Assembly (NCBI GenBank): GCA_020637515.1
Contig: JACKKG010000001.1
Coordinates: 558,001 to 622,000 of the forward strand
Length of the DNA stretch: 64,000 bases
Source: Rhodobacter sp.
GTDB lineage: Bacteria; Pseudomonadota; Alphaproteobacteria; Rhodobacterales; Rhodobacteraceae
Reading direction: 5' to 3'
The first letter of the stretch is position 1; the number at the start of each line of letters is the position of its first letter. The translations under genes and the position numbers were made by a program. This document shows positions 25,704-34,473 of this stretch, piece after piece. Below the pieces are notes generated by a model. It searched no databases. It was not told the origin of the DNA and saw only the letters and a list, made by a program, of their open reading frames with translations.

Positions 25704-26522
25704 ATGACCGATCAACCCAGACGCGGCCGGCCCAAGGCCTTTCATGACCGGACCGAACAGAACACCGTGCGCGCGCTGGATCGTGCCATGGCGCTGTTGC
25801 AGGCCCTGGCGGCATCGGACGGCCTGACCCTGACCGAACTGGCACAGGCGCAGGGCGAATCGCCCGCCACGGTCTACCGGGTGCTGACCACGCTGGCGCA
25901 GCGGCAGATGGTGGAACTGGACCCCAGGGGGCAGGTCTGGCACGTCGGCGCGGGCACCTTTCGGGCCGGCGCCGCGTTTCTCAGGCGCACGAATGTCGTC
26001 GAACGCGCGCGCGCGCCCATGCAGGCGCTGATGCGGGCCACCGATGAAACCGCGAATCTGGGGATCGAACAGCAGGGCGAGGTCCTGTTCCTGACCCAGG
26101 TCGAAACCCAACGCGCGATCCGCGCCTTTTTCCCGCCGGGCACGCGCAGCCCGATGCACGCCTCGGGCATCGGCAAGGCGCTGCTGGCCTGGTCCGCGCC
26201 GCGCGCGCTGGGCCCATTGGCCGGGTTCACCCCCGCGACCATCACCGACGCCGGCGCCCTGTCCGCCGACCTGGCCCTGACCCGCGCCCGGGGTTACGCG
26301 CTGGACGACGAAGAGCGCACGCCCGGGATGCGCTGCGTCGCGGCGGCGGTGTTCAACGCCCACGGCGAGCCGGTCGCGGGGGTCTCGGTCTCGGGGCCGG
26401 CGTTTCGGATGCCCGATTCCGGGCTTTCGGCCATCGGCGCCCAGGTCGCCGCCGCCGCGGCCGAGGTGACCGAGGCCCTGGGCGGCCAGCCCCCTAAAGC
26501 CGACAATAAAAATCAGGATTGA
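25704..26522 (+). CDS. bhcR: IclR-family regulator of the bhc cluster (BhcR)
   Basis: A 272-residue IclR-type regulator. A winged helix-turn-helix lies near residues 22-80 (RALDRAMALLQALAAS, LTLTELAQAQGESPATVYRV). An effector-binding domain follows (ETANLGIEQQGEVLFLTQVE, then RSPMHASGIGKALLAW, then GMRCVAAAVFNAHGEPVAG). Paracoccus BhcR, also divergent from bhcABCD, binds the bhc promoter region and responds to glyoxylate. I chose ATG 25704; an in-frame TTG at 25692 has no better support. The stop codon is part of a palindrome in front of hemP. Confidence 0.9.
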   Translation: MTDQPRRGRPKAFHDRTEQNTVRALDRAMALLQALAASDGLTLTELAQAQGESPATVYRVLTTLAQRQMVELDPRGQVWHVGAGTFRAGAAFLRRTNVVERARAPMQALMRATDETANLGIEQQGEVLFLTQVETQRAIRAFFPPGTRSPMHASGIGKALLAWSAPRALGPLAGFTPATITDAGALSADLALTRARGYALDDEERTPGMRCVAAAVFNAHGEPVAGVSVSGPAFRMPDSGLSAIGAQVAAAAAEVTEALGGQPPKADNKNQD

Positions 26523-26543
26523 CGAAACCCAGGGTTTTTGTCA
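26520..26543. promoter_or_regulatory. Imperfect palindrome upstream of hemP
   Basis: TGAC-g-AAACCC-a-GGGTTT-tt-GTCA spans the bhcR stop codon and lies 30 nt before the hemP ATG. A 1-nt central gap makes an RNA hairpin unlikely, so a protein-binding site, perhaps for an iron regulator, is favoured. It does not match a regulator motif I can name with certainty. Confidence 0.35.
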
Positions 26544-26572
26544 GGTTACAGCGATCAAGACCGGAGCCTGCC

Positions 26573-26740
26573 ATGACCCTGTTTTCGCACCCCGACCTGA
26601 ACCGCGCCGAACCCGTCGCGCCGCCGCGCCACGCCGCGCGCGCCCTGACCCAGGGCGGCACCCAGGCGCAGATCGAACTGGACGGAAAGGTCTATGACCT
26701 GCGCATCACCAAGGCCGGAAAGCTGATCTTGACGAAATAG
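26573..26740 (+). CDS. hemP: Hemin uptake protein HemP
   Basis: A 55-residue HemP/HmuP family protein. The conserved C-terminal core YDLRITKAGKLILTK is diagnostic. Known members assist expression of haem-uptake receptor genes under iron limitation. No haem receptor or ABC genes lie nearby, so here it is an orphan copy. The start ATG 26573 has GGAG upstream (CCGGAGCCTGCC). The stop lies 2 nt from the stop of the opposing AbrB gene. Confidence 0.9.
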   Translation: MTLFSHPDLNRAEPVAPPRHAARALTQGGTQAQIELDGKVYDLRITKAGKLILTK

Positions 26741-26742
26741 GC

Positions 26743-27825
26743 TCAGCGCCGCAGGAACCGCAGGCCGGCGCGCGATACCAGCACCGCCAGCACGATGCGC
26801 GCCAGGTGATGCATCGTCACGAAGACCGCGCTCAGATGCAGCGACAAGGCGACCAGCGACATCTCGCTGACGCCACCCGGCGCAAAGGCCAGCACGACGG
26901 CGGACATCGGCTCGCCCACGCGCGGCGCCAGGAACCAGGCGATCACCGTCGCGACGCACAGCATCGCGCTGACATTCAGCGCCGCCAGCATCAGCGCCCG
27001 CCCGGCCTGACCGCGCGTGAATCCCGACAGCCGCGCCCCCAATGAGGTGCCGATGACCCATTGCGTCACCAGGACGGCCCAGCCCGGCGGCACCGCCTGG
27101 GTCAGTCCGGTGGCATGGGCCAGCCCGCTCAGAAGCAGGGGACCCGACAGAACCGCGGCGGGAAAGTTCAACCGCGAGGCCAGGAACCACCCACCCAGCG
27201 CCAGCAGCACCAGTTCGGCCACATGCCGCAGGGTCAGGTCGGGCTGGGTCCCGGCGATCGACAGCCCCGCCGCGCTGCCGACCGCGTGTCCCTCGATCAG
27301 GGAAAAGGCGATGGGGATGGCGACGATGGTCAGGATCAACCGCAGGAATTGCAGCATGATGAGCATGGGCATCTGGGCGCCCGCCCGTTCGCCCATCTCG
27401 AGCGATTCGATGAAACCGCCGGGCATCGCGGCATAATAGGCCGTGGGCGGTGTCAGACCGCCGACCCGGGAATAGAGCTGATAGCCCAGGAATTGCGCCA
27501 TCGGCACGAAGACCAGCAGGGCGACCATCGTCACCCACCAATGCCGGGCCTGCGCGACGAAATCCGCGGGAAAGCTGGCGCCGATCGCCACGCCGATCAC
27601 CGGCACCAGCACGTTGCGCCATTTCTGCGGAACCGCCAGCCCCTGCCCCCAGGGCCGGAAGTCCAGCGCGGACAGGGCCGTGACGCTCACCATCGCGCCC
27701 AGCAGCACGCCAAGCGGCAACCCGGCCCAGCGCGCCAGCAACCCGCCCGCCCCGCCCAGCACATAGGTCAGCAGCGCCACGCGCAGCGGCACGCCGGCGG
27801 TCAGGCGGGACAGGAACGGCGCCAC
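26743..27825 (-). CDS. AbrB-family integral membrane protein
   Basis: A 360-residue protein built of two AbrB membrane repeats, about 10 hydrophobic helices. Repeat landmarks are LGGAGGLLARWAGLPLGVLL with GAMV near residue 25 and the later SGPLLLSGLAHATGL; each repeat has the Gly/Pro-rich LPxGxLLGxM-type motif. GGFIESLEMGERAG, with PG before it, is the loop typical of the family. Database names such as ammonia monooxygenase are historical; the E. coli homologue affects aidB expression and the transport role is unproved. The start is GTG 27825, 4 nt after the SDR stop, so it is coupled to the SDR gene. Confidence 0.82.
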   Translation of the reverse strand: MAPFLSRLTAGVPLRVALLTYVLGGAGGLLARWAGLPLGVLLGAMVSVTALSALDFRPWGQGLAVPQKWRNVLVPVIGVAIGASFPADFVAQARHWWVTMVALLVFVPMAQFLGYQLYSRVGGLTPPTAYYAAMPGGFIESLEMGERAGAQMPMLIMLQFLRLILTIVAIPIAFSLIEGHAVGSAAGLSIAGTQPDLTLRHVAELVLLALGGWFLASRLNFPAAVLSGPLLLSGLAHATGLTQAVPPGWAVLVTQWVIGTSLGARLSGFTRGQAGRALMLAALNVSAMLCVATVIAWFLAPRVGEPMSAVVLAFAPGGVSEMSLVALSLHLSAVFVTMHHLARIVLAVLVSRAGLRFLRR

Positions 27826-27829
27826 CGAG

Positions 27830-28594
27830 TCACATCTGCCCGCCAGCGATCTCGATCGTCTGGCCGTTGATGCTGTCCGATCCCGGCCCGCACAACCAGT
27901 TCGCGGCCGCCGCGACCTCGTCCACGCGCACCAGGCGCTTGTGCCGGTTGGTCTGCACCATGATGGCGCGGGCCTTGTCGATGTCGATCCCGGCGCGGGC
28001 GGCGATGGATTCGGTGTTCCGGGTGACGATCTCGGTCTCGGTATAGCCGGGGCAGAGCGCATTGAAGGTCAGCCCGGCGCCCATGTATTCCTCGCTCAGG
28101 CCGCGCATCAGGCCGATCATCCCATGCTTGGACGCGGTATAGGCCGGCGCGCCCTTCAGACCCTTCAGCCCGGCGATCGAGGACACAAAGAGCCCCCGCC
28201 CCCAGCCCGCGGCCAGCATCCCCGGCAGGCATTCGCGCATGGTCACATAGGCGCCGTCCAGATTGATCGCCATCATCCGCCGCCAGAAGGCCATGTCCAT
28301 CTTGGCCATCGACTTGCCCTCGGCGATGCCGGCGTTGGCGACACAGATCGTCACCGGCCCGCGCGCCGCGATGGCCGCGGCGGTGCCCTGCACGACGCTG
28401 GCCTCGTCGGCGACATCCATCGCCAGCGGGTGCAGGTTGGGGTGGCTGGCCGCGGCCTCGTGCAACACCTCGATCCGGCGACCGGTGATCGTGACCTGCG
28501 CCCCCTGCGCGGCCAGCAGTTGCGCAATGGCCAGGCCGATCCCCGTGCCGCCGCCGGTGACCAGCGCGTGGCGTCCGCTGTGATGGTGTTCCAT
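27830..28594 (-). CDS. SDR-family NAD(P)-dependent oxidoreductase
   Basis: A 254-residue classical short-chain dehydrogenase. TGGGTGIG (residues 13-20) binds the cofactor, NAGIAEGKS near residue 88 is the NAG motif, FVSSIAGLKGLKGAPAYTAS with KHG contains the catalytic Ser and Tyr-x3-Lys, and LCPGYTETE is the loop after the active site. TGRR after the second strand suggests NADP preference. The substrate is unknown; 3-hydroxyacyl or 3-hydroxybutyrate-like activity is common in such sequences. It forms a two-gene operon with the AbrB gene. Confidence 0.9.
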   Translation of the reverse strand: MEHHHSGRHALVTGGGTGIGLAIAQLLAAQGAQVTITGRRIEVLHEAAASHPNLHPLAMDVADEASVVQGTAAAIAARGPVTICVANAGIAEGKSMAKMDMAFWRRMMAINLDGAYVTMRECLPGMLAAGWGRGLFVSSIAGLKGLKGAPAYTASKHGMIGLMRGLSEEYMGAGLTFNALCPGYTETEIVTRNTESIAARAGIDIDKARAIMVQTNRHKRLVRVDEVAAAANWLCGPGSDSINGQTIEIAGGQM

Positions 28595-28652
28595 GTCCTG
28601 CCCTCCCTGGCTGTCGCGGCCAGACTAGTGCACAGGTGTAGCAGAGGGAAGC

Positions 28653-29486
28653 TCAGCCGCGCGAATCCGACGCCGGGTAAGTGCCCAGGATATGCAGGCG
28701 CGTGGTGAAATAGCCCAGCTCGTCCAGCGCCAGCTTCACGTTCGGGTCGTCGGGGTGACCCTCGATATCGGCATAGAACTGGGTGGCGGTGAAATTGCCG
28801 CCCACCATGTAGCTTTCCAGCTTGGTCATGTTCACGCCATTGGTCGCGAACCCGCCCATCGCCTTGTAGAGAGCGGCCGGAATGTTGCGCACCTGGAACA
28901 CGAACGTGGTGACCATGCCATGGCTGCCGCGGCGGCGCATGTCGGGTTCTGGCGCCATGACCAGGAAACGGGTGGTGTTGTGGCCGTGATCCTCGATGTT
29001 GCGCGCCAGCACGTCCAACCCGTAGATCTGCGCCGCCAGGTCGGACGCCAGCACCCCCTGCCCCGGCGTGCGGTGCTGCGCCAGCTCGGCGGCCGCACCG
29101 GCGCTGTCGGCGGCGGCCTCGCCGCGGATGCCGTGCCGCTTCAGGAACGACCGCGCCTGCGGGATCAGCACCAGATGCGCGCGCACATGGTCGATCCGGT
29201 CCAGCGTCATCCCCGGCAGCGCCATCAGGGCAATGCGCACGCGGACAAAGGCCTCGTCCACGATATGCAAGCCGCTTTCGGGCAGCAGGCGGTGAATGTC
29301 GGCGACGCGGCCATAGGTCGAATTCTCGACCGGCAGCATGGCCAGATCCGCGCGCCCCTCGCGCACGGCGTCGATCACCTCTTCAAAGGTGTTGCATGGC
29401 AAGGCCTCGTGATCGGGACGCGAAGCCACGCAGGCCTCATGCGAGTAGGCCCCCGGCTCTCCCTGGAATGCGATACGCTTGATCAT
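28653..29486 (-). CDS. pheA: Prephenate dehydratase
   Basis: A 277-residue monofunctional PheA. The dehydratase domain shows IAFQGEPGAYSHEAC (residues 5-19), LAMLPVENSTYGRV near residue 55 and the catalytic GHNTTRFLVMA near residue 170. An ACT domain begins near residue 195, with IPAALYKAMGGFATNGVNMT. In the ACT domain the usual ESRP phenylalanine-binding motif is ESYM (KLESYMVGG), which I associate with this bacterial lineage. It converts prephenate to phenylpyruvate. ATG 29486 is chosen because a longer frame adds only six residues. It is divergent from cycM. Confidence 0.94.
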   Translation of the reverse strand: MIKRIAFQGEPGAYSHEACVASRPDHEALPCNTFEEVIDAVREGRADLAMLPVENSTYGRVADIHRLLPESGLHIVDEAFVRVRIALMALPGMTLDRIDHVRAHLVLIPQARSFLKRHGIRGEAAADSAGAAAELAQHRTPGQGVLASDLAAQIYGLDVLARNIEDHGHNTTRFLVMAPEPDMRRRGSHGMVTTFVFQVRNIPAALYKAMGGFATNGVNMTKLESYMVGGNFTATQFYADIEGHPDDPNVKLALDELGYFTTRLHILGTYPASDSRG

Positions 29487-29544
29487 CGGGCCCCCTGACG
29501 GCAATTTCCTGGCAATCCTGTCAATACGTCGCGGTAACTATCGC

Positions 29545-29574
29545 TTGAATTCGCCAAGGGGAAGCGGGTAGAAG
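29545..29574 (+). promoter_or_regulatory. Candidate promoter for cycM
   Basis: TTGAAT (29545-29550), an 18-nt spacer and TAGAAG (29569-29574) lie 33 nt before the cytochrome ATG. Good fit to the lineage's housekeeping promoters. Confidence 0.5.
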
Positions 29575-29606
29575 GGCGCGACTTCTGCTCTGGCACGGGA
29601 CGCGAC

Positions 29607-30137
29607 ATGTTCGATACCATGACTATCACCAAGACGGTGGCGGGGCTCTGCGCGACGCTCCTGTTTTTCCTTGTCGGCAAATGGGCCGCCGAGACGATCT
29701 ATATGCCCGCCGAACATGGCGCCGAGGCCCACGCGGTCTATCCGCTGCCGTCGGAAGGGGGCGCCAGTCACGCCGCCGCGGCCGCACCGACCAACCCCGA
29801 CGACGGCATCAATGTCGAAGAGCTTTACGCCAGCGCCGACGCCACCGCGGGCGAGGCCCTGTGGCGCAACTGCCGCTCGTGCCACGCGCTGGACGGCTCG
29901 AACGGCACCGGCCCGCACCTGAACGGCGTGGTCGGCCGCGCGGTGGACAGCGTTGCCGGCTTCAACTATTCGGGCGCGCTGACCCAAATCGGCGACACCT
30001 GGACGGTCGAGAACCTGTTCCACTTCCTGCGCGATCCCCGTGGCATGGCGCCCGGCACCCGCATGACCTTTCGCGGGCTGGCCAATCCGCAGGACCGCGT
30101 CAACCTGATCGCCTATCTGGCGACGCAAAGCGGCTGA
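29607..30137 (+). CDS. cycM: Membrane-anchored cytochrome c (c552/CycM type)
   Basis: A 176-residue cytochrome c. One N-terminal uncleaved transmembrane helix (TVAGLCATLLFFLVGKWAAE, about residues 10-29) is followed by a Ala/Pro-rich linker and a class I haem domain. The haem site is CRSCH near residue 91, and the axial Met lies in APGTRMTFRG near residue 150. It matches CycM of Paracoccus in length and layout; CycM carries electrons from the bc1 complex to the aa3 oxidase. It is followed by a strong terminator, so it is monocistronic. Confidence 0.9.
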   Translation: MFDTMTITKTVAGLCATLLFFLVGKWAAETIYMPAEHGAEAHAVYPLPSEGGASHAAAAAPTNPDDGINVEELYASADATAGEALWRNCRSCHALDGSNGTGPHLNGVVGRAVDSVAGFNYSGALTQIGDTWTVENLFHFLRDPRGMAPGTRMTFRGLANPQDRVNLIAYLATQSG

Positions 30138-30163
30138 TCGGCCGTTCCGCACCAACCTTTCGG

Positions 30164-30193
30164 GGGCCGCCGCATCCAGCGCGCGGCCCTTTT
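30164..30193 (+). terminator. Rho-independent terminator after cycM
   Basis: Perfect arms GGGCCGC (30164-30170) and GCGGCCC (30183-30189) with a 12-nt loop are followed by TTTT (30190-30193), 27 nt after the stop codon. Confidence 0.75.
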
Positions 30194-30238
30194 GCTTGCC
30201 TGCGGCGGGGTTTCCGCGCAGCCTCACGCAAACGCCAC

Positions 30239-30267
30239 TTGAACCGGCCTCGCCGCTGCCTTTAGCT
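30239..30267 (+). promoter_or_regulatory. Candidate promoter for yejABEF
   Basis: TTGAAC (30239-30244), a 17-nt spacer and TTAGCT (30262-30267), 31 nt before the yejA ATG. Confidence 0.5.
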
Positions 30268-30297
30268 GGGCCCGAGCCGAGAGTTGAGGAGACCGCG

Positions 30298-32250
30298 ATG
30301 ACCCGAGCCGCCCAAGCAAAGACCCTGGCCCGCGACCCCTCGGCCGGTCTGCGCCTCTGGCTGGGGGCGGCGGCGCTGGCCATGGCCGGGCTGACGGTGG
30401 CACAGGCCGCGCACGGCCAGGACACCACGCAACCCGACCTGATCCGCACCTATGGGTATTCCTATTACGGCGACCTCAGCTATCCCGCCGATTTCCCGCA
30501 TTACACCTATGTGAACCCCGACGCGCCGCAGGGCGGCGACATTTCGGAATATGCCTCGGGCACCTTCGATTCGATGAACCCCTATTCGCGCCGGGGCCGG
30601 TCCGGGCGCTATTCCTGGGCGATTTACGAAAGCCTGCTGGAAACCGGCGCGCCCTTTGGCGATGCCGCCCCCGCCGATGTCTATGACGAGGCCTACTGCC
30701 TGCTGTGCGAAAGCCTGGAATACCCGCCCAGCAAGGATTGGGTGATCTTTCACCTGCGCCCCGAAGCGCATTTCAGCGATGGCACCCCGCTGACCGCCGA
30801 CGACGTCGTCTTTACCCATAACCTGTTCCTTGAGCAGGGCCTGCCCAGCTATGCCGAGGCTGTGCGCCAGCGCGTCGTCAACGCCGAAGCGATCGACGAG
30901 CACACCGTGCGCTTCGATTTCGCACCCGGCATCTCGCGCCGGTCGCTGATCGATCAGGTGGGTTCGACGCCCGTCTTTTCGCATCGCTGGTTCCAGGAAG
31001 CCGGCGCCCGGCTCGATGAGCCGCGCATGGAGACTTCGCCCGGCTCGGGCCCCTATGTGCTGGACAGCTTCGAGGTCAATCGCCGTATTACCTATCGCCG
31101 CGACCCCAACTATTGGGGCCGCGATCTGCCGATCAACCGCGGGCGGCACAATTTCGATGTGATACGGGTCGAATACTTCAGCGACGACGCCGCCGCGTTC
31201 GAGGCCTTCAAGACCGGCGAATACACGATCCGCAATGAGAGCAACTCGCGCCAATGGGCGACGGGCTACGATTTTCCGGCGGTGACCAACGGCTGGATCA
31301 CGCGCGAGGAAATCCCCGTGGGCTCGCCGCCCACACCGACCGGCTTTGTCTTCAACCTGGGGCACGCGATGTTCCAGGACCGCCGCGTGCGCGAGGCGCT
31401 GATCCTGGCCTACAACTTCGAATGGACGAACCAGCAGTTGCAATACGGGCTGATGGCGCAACGCTATTCCTATTCGCAGGGCACCCGGCTGGAGGCGGCC
31501 GGCCTGCCCGAGGGTGACGAACTGGCCCTGCTGCAATCGCTGGGCGACATCGTGCCGCCCGCGTTGCTGACCGAGCCGGCGGTCGGCGCGCACACGTCGT
31601 CGGCCGACCAGTTGCAGGACCGCCGCAACCTGCGCCGCGCCAGCCGCCTGCTGCAAGAGGCCGGCTGGACCGTCGGCGACGACGGCGTGCGCCGCAACGC
31701 CGACGGGCAGGTGATGACCATCGTCTTCCCCTATCCGTCGTCGGGCTCGGCCACCACCGAGGCGGTGATCGAAAGCTACCTGCAAAACCTGCGGGTGCTG
31801 GGGATCGACGCCCAAGGCCAGAAGATCGACCCCGCTCAATACACCGAACGCACGCGCAACCGCGACTATGACATGGTGTTCGACAGCTACGTCTCGTTCA
31901 TCGACACCGGCACCGGGTTGTTGCAGCGATTCGGGTCCGAGGCCGCCGACTATTCGCTGTTCAACCCGGCCGGCCTGGCCGATCCGGTGGTGGACGCGGT
32001 CATCAACGCCTCGCTCATGGCCGAAACGCCCGAGGCCCGCGACACCGCGCTGCGCGCGCTGGACCGGGTGCTGCGCTGGGACATGATCATGGTTCCGCTG
32101 TGGTATTCGCCGAACGAATGGGTCGCCTATTGGGATGTCTACCGCCACCCGGACCAACTGCCGCGTTTCTCGTCGGGCGCGCTGGACTGGTGGTGGTATG
32201 ACGCGGGCCGCGCGGACGAATTGCGCGCCGCCGGTGCACCGCTGCACTAG
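30298..32250 (+). CDS. yejA: Peptide/microcin-type ABC transporter substrate-binding protein (YejA-like)
   Basis: A 650-residue periplasmic binding protein of the extracellular solute-binding family 5. A signal peptide lies near residues 18-41 (LRLWLGAAALAMAGLTVAQA, with an unusually long 17-residue N-region). The mature start has YSYYGDLSYPADFPHYTYVN, typical of YejA, and family-5 signatures include FHLRPEAHFSDGTPLTADDV. It delivers oligopeptides to YejBEF; the E. coli system imports microcin C and other peptides. AGGAG precedes the ATG at 9 nt. It heads a five-gene run. Confidence 0.92.
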   Translation: MTRAAQAKTLARDPSAGLRLWLGAAALAMAGLTVAQAAHGQDTTQPDLIRTYGYSYYGDLSYPADFPHYTYVNPDAPQGGDISEYASGTFDSMNPYSRRGRSGRYSWAIYESLLETGAPFGDAAPADVYDEAYCLLCESLEYPPSKDWVIFHLRPEAHFSDGTPLTADDVVFTHNLFLEQGLPSYAEAVRQRVVNAEAIDEHTVRFDFAPGISRRSLIDQVGSTPVFSHRWFQEAGARLDEPRMETSPGSGPYVLDSFEVNRRITYRRDPNYWGRDLPINRGRHNFDVIRVEYFSDDAAAFEAFKTGEYTIRNESNSRQWATGYDFPAVTNGWITREEIPVGSPPTPTGFVFNLGHAMFQDRRVREALILAYNFEWTNQQLQYGLMAQRYSYSQGTRLEAAGLPEGDELALLQSLGDIVPPALLTEPAVGAHTSSADQLQDRRNLRRASRLLQEAGWTVGDDGVRRNADGQVMTIVFPYPSSGSATTEAVIESYLQNLRVLGIDAQGQKIDPAQYTERTRNRDYDMVFDSYVSFIDTGTGLLQRFGSEAADYSLFNPAGLADPVVDAVINASLMAETPEARDTALRALDRVLRWDMIMVPLWYSPNEWVAYWDVYRHPDQLPRFSSGALDWWWYDAGRADELRAAGAPLH

Positions 32251-32258
32251 GAAAACGC

Positions 32259-33362
32259 ATGGGCGCCTATATCCTCAGACGGCTGTTGCTGGTCATCCCC
32301 ACGTTGATCGGCGTGATGGTCATCAACTTCACGCTGGTGCAGTTCGTGCCGGGCGGGCCGATCGAACAGATCATCGCCGACATGCAGGGCCAGGGGGATG
32401 TGACGCGCGGTTTCACCGGCTCGGGCGGGGATGACGCCGCGCGCGGCGCCGCCGCGGCACCGGCAGGAACCGAACGCTACATCGGCGCGCGCGGCCTGCC
32501 ACCGGCCTTCATCGCCCAGCTCGAACGCGAGTTCGGCTTTGACAAACCGCCACTGCAACGGTTCCTCGACATGATGTGGAACTATATGCGCTTCGATTTC
32601 GGCACCAGTTACTTCACCTCGAAAACGGTGGTGCAACTGATCGTCGAACGGATGCCGGTGTCGATCTCGCTGGGGCTGTGGTCCACGCTGATCGCCTATG
32701 TCGTGTCGATCCCGCTGGGCATCCGAAAGGCCGTCCGCGACGGCACGCCATTCGACACCTGGACCTCTGGGGCGATCATCGTCGGCTATGCGATCCCCGG
32801 CTTTCTGTTCGCGATCCTGCTTCTGGTGCTGTTCGCCGGCGGGTCCTATTGGCAGTGGTTCCCCTCGCGCGGGCTGCATTCCGAGGCCGACGTCTGGAAC
32901 GCCATGACCTGGCCGCAACGCATCCTCGACTATGCCCACCACATGATCCTGCCGACGATCGCGCTGACCATCTCCAGCTTTGCCACGCTGACGTTGCTGA
33001 CCAAGAACAGCTTCCTGGACGAATTGCGCAAGCACTACGTCATGACCGCCCGCGCAAAGGGGCTGGTGGAACGCCGGGTGCTTTACGGCCACGTCTTTCG
33101 CAACGCCATGCTGATCGTGATCGCGGGCTTTCCGGCAGTGTTCATCGGCGCCTTTTTCGGCGGCTCGCTGATCATCGAGACCGTGTTCTCGCTGGACGGG
33201 CTGGGCAAGCTGTTCTTCGAGGCCGCCGTGGCGCGCGACTATCCGGTGATCTTCGGCACGCTGTTCATCTTCACGCTGGTGGGGCTGCTGGTCGGCATCC
33301 TGTCCGACCTGATGTATGTCTGGATCGACCCGCGCATCGACTTTGAAACGCGCGGGGGCTGA
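32259..33362 (+). CDS. yejB: ABC transporter permease YejB
   Basis: A 367-residue DppB-type permease with about six transmembrane helices. The N-terminal RRLLLVIPTLIGVMVINFTL is the first helix, followed by a long periplasmic loop containing GLPPAFIAQLEREFGFDKPP. The C-terminal EAA-like motif is YVMTARAKGLVERRVLYGHV, which contacts the ATPase. The enlarged loop between helices 1 and 2 is normal for YejB. It begins 8 nt after yejA. Confidence 0.93.
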   Translation: MGAYILRRLLLVIPTLIGVMVINFTLVQFVPGGPIEQIIADMQGQGDVTRGFTGSGGDDAARGAAAAPAGTERYIGARGLPPAFIAQLEREFGFDKPPLQRFLDMMWNYMRFDFGTSYFTSKTVVQLIVERMPVSISLGLWSTLIAYVVSIPLGIRKAVRDGTPFDTWTSGAIIVGYAIPGFLFAILLLVLFAGGSYWQWFPSRGLHSEADVWNAMTWPQRILDYAHHMILPTIALTISSFATLTLLTKNSFLDELRKHYVMTARAKGLVERRVLYGHVFRNAMLIVIAGFPAVFIGAFFGGSLIIETVFSLDGLGKLFFEAAVARDYPVIFGTLFIFTLVGLLVGILSDLMYVWIDPRIDFETRGG

Positions 33363-33366
33363 CACG

Positions 33367-34473
33367 ATGGCGCTGTCCCCCCTCAACCAGCGCCGCTGGC
33401 GCAATTTCCGCGCCAACCGCCGCGCCTATTGGTCGCTGTGGCTGTTCCTGCTGCTTTACGGCGTGACGCTGTTCGCCGAGTTCCTGGCCAATGACGTGCC
33501 GATCGTGGTCAACTATCGCGGCAGCTACCAGTTCCCGATCTTCCGCTTCTATCCCGAAACCGCCTATGGCGGCGAGTTCCGAACCCAGGCGGATTACCGC
33601 ACGGACGAGGTGCAGTGCCTGATCGAAACCGGCGGCATGGAACTCTGCCTCGACGACCCCGAGGACGCGCGGGCGCAGGCCCCGTCCGGCACCGTGGACG
33701 GCGAAACCGTGGTCCCCGGCTGGATGATCTGGCCGCCGATCCCCTATTCCTATGACACGATCAACAACCTGGGCGGCCCGGCACCGTCCGCCCCGGATGG
33801 CGACCACTGGCTGGGCACCGACGGCGCCGCGCGCGACGTGCTGGCGCGGGTGATCTACGGCTTCCGCCTGTCGGTCAGCTTTGCTTTCGTGGTGGTGGCG
33901 CTGTCGTCGGTCATGGGCGTCACGGCGGGCGCGGTGCAGGGCTTTTTCGGCGGTCTGACCGACCTGATCGCGCAACGCCTGATCGAATTGTGGGGCTCGG
34001 TTCCGTCGCTCTACGTCATCATCATCGTCGCCGCGATCATCCCGATGAACTTCTGGTTGCTGGTGTTCCTGATGGTGCTGTTCTCGTGGACCGCGCTGGT
34101 CGGCGTGGTGCGCGCAGAGTTCCTGCGCGCGCGCAATTTCGAATACGTCCGCGCCGCCCGCGCGCTGGGGGTCTCGAACGCCCGGATCATGGCGCGCCAC
34201 GTCCTGCCGAACGCGCTGGTCGCGACCGTCACCATGCTGCCCTTCATCATCACCGGCGCCATCGCGTCGCTGGCGACGCTGGATTTCCTGGGATTTGGCC
34301 TGCCGGCCTCGGCGCCGTCGCTGGGCAACCTGACGCTTCAGGCGAAACAGAACCTTCAGGCGACCTGGCTGGGGTTCACCGCGTTTTTCACCTTTGCCAT
34401 CATGCTCAGCCTGCTGGTGTTCATCTTCGAGGGCGTGCGCGACGCCTTTGACCCGCGAAAGACCTTCCGATGA
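33367..34473 (+). CDS. yejE: ABC transporter permease YejE
   Basis: A 368-residue DppC-type permease. The first helix is YWSLWLFLLLYGVTLFAEFL, then a large periplasmic insert with NYRGSYQFPIFRFYPETAYG, specific to YejE. The translocation domain starts near HWLGTDGAARDVLARVIYGF, and the EAA motif is FEYVRAARALGVSNARIMAR. I chose ATG 33367, 4 nt after the yejB stop; a longer reading overlaps yejB. Its TGA overlaps the yejF ATG. Confidence 0.93.
   Translation: MALSPLNQRRWRNFRANRRAYWSLWLFLLLYGVTLFAEFLANDVPIVVNYRGSYQFPIFRFYPETAYGGEFRTQADYRTDEVQCLIETGGMELCLDDPEDARAQAPSGTVDGETVVPGWMIWPPIPYSYDTINNLGGPAPSAPDGDHWLGTDGAARDVLARVIYGFRLSVSFAFVVVALSSVMGVTAGAVQGFFGGLTDLIAQRLIELWGSVPSLYVIIIVAAIIPMNFWLLVFLMVLFSWTALVGVVRAEFLRARNFEYVRAARALGVSNARIMARHVLPNALVATVTMLPFIITGAIASLATLDFLGFGLPASAPSLGNLTLQAKQNLQATWLGFTAFFTFAIMLSLLVFIFEGVRDAFDPRKTFR

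Noticed and set aside
26743..28594. SDR and AbrB genes as extra parts of the bhc system
   Set aside because: They are on the minus strand as their own two-gene unit beyond bhcR and hemP, with no shared operator sequence or enzymatic logic linking them to glyoxylate.
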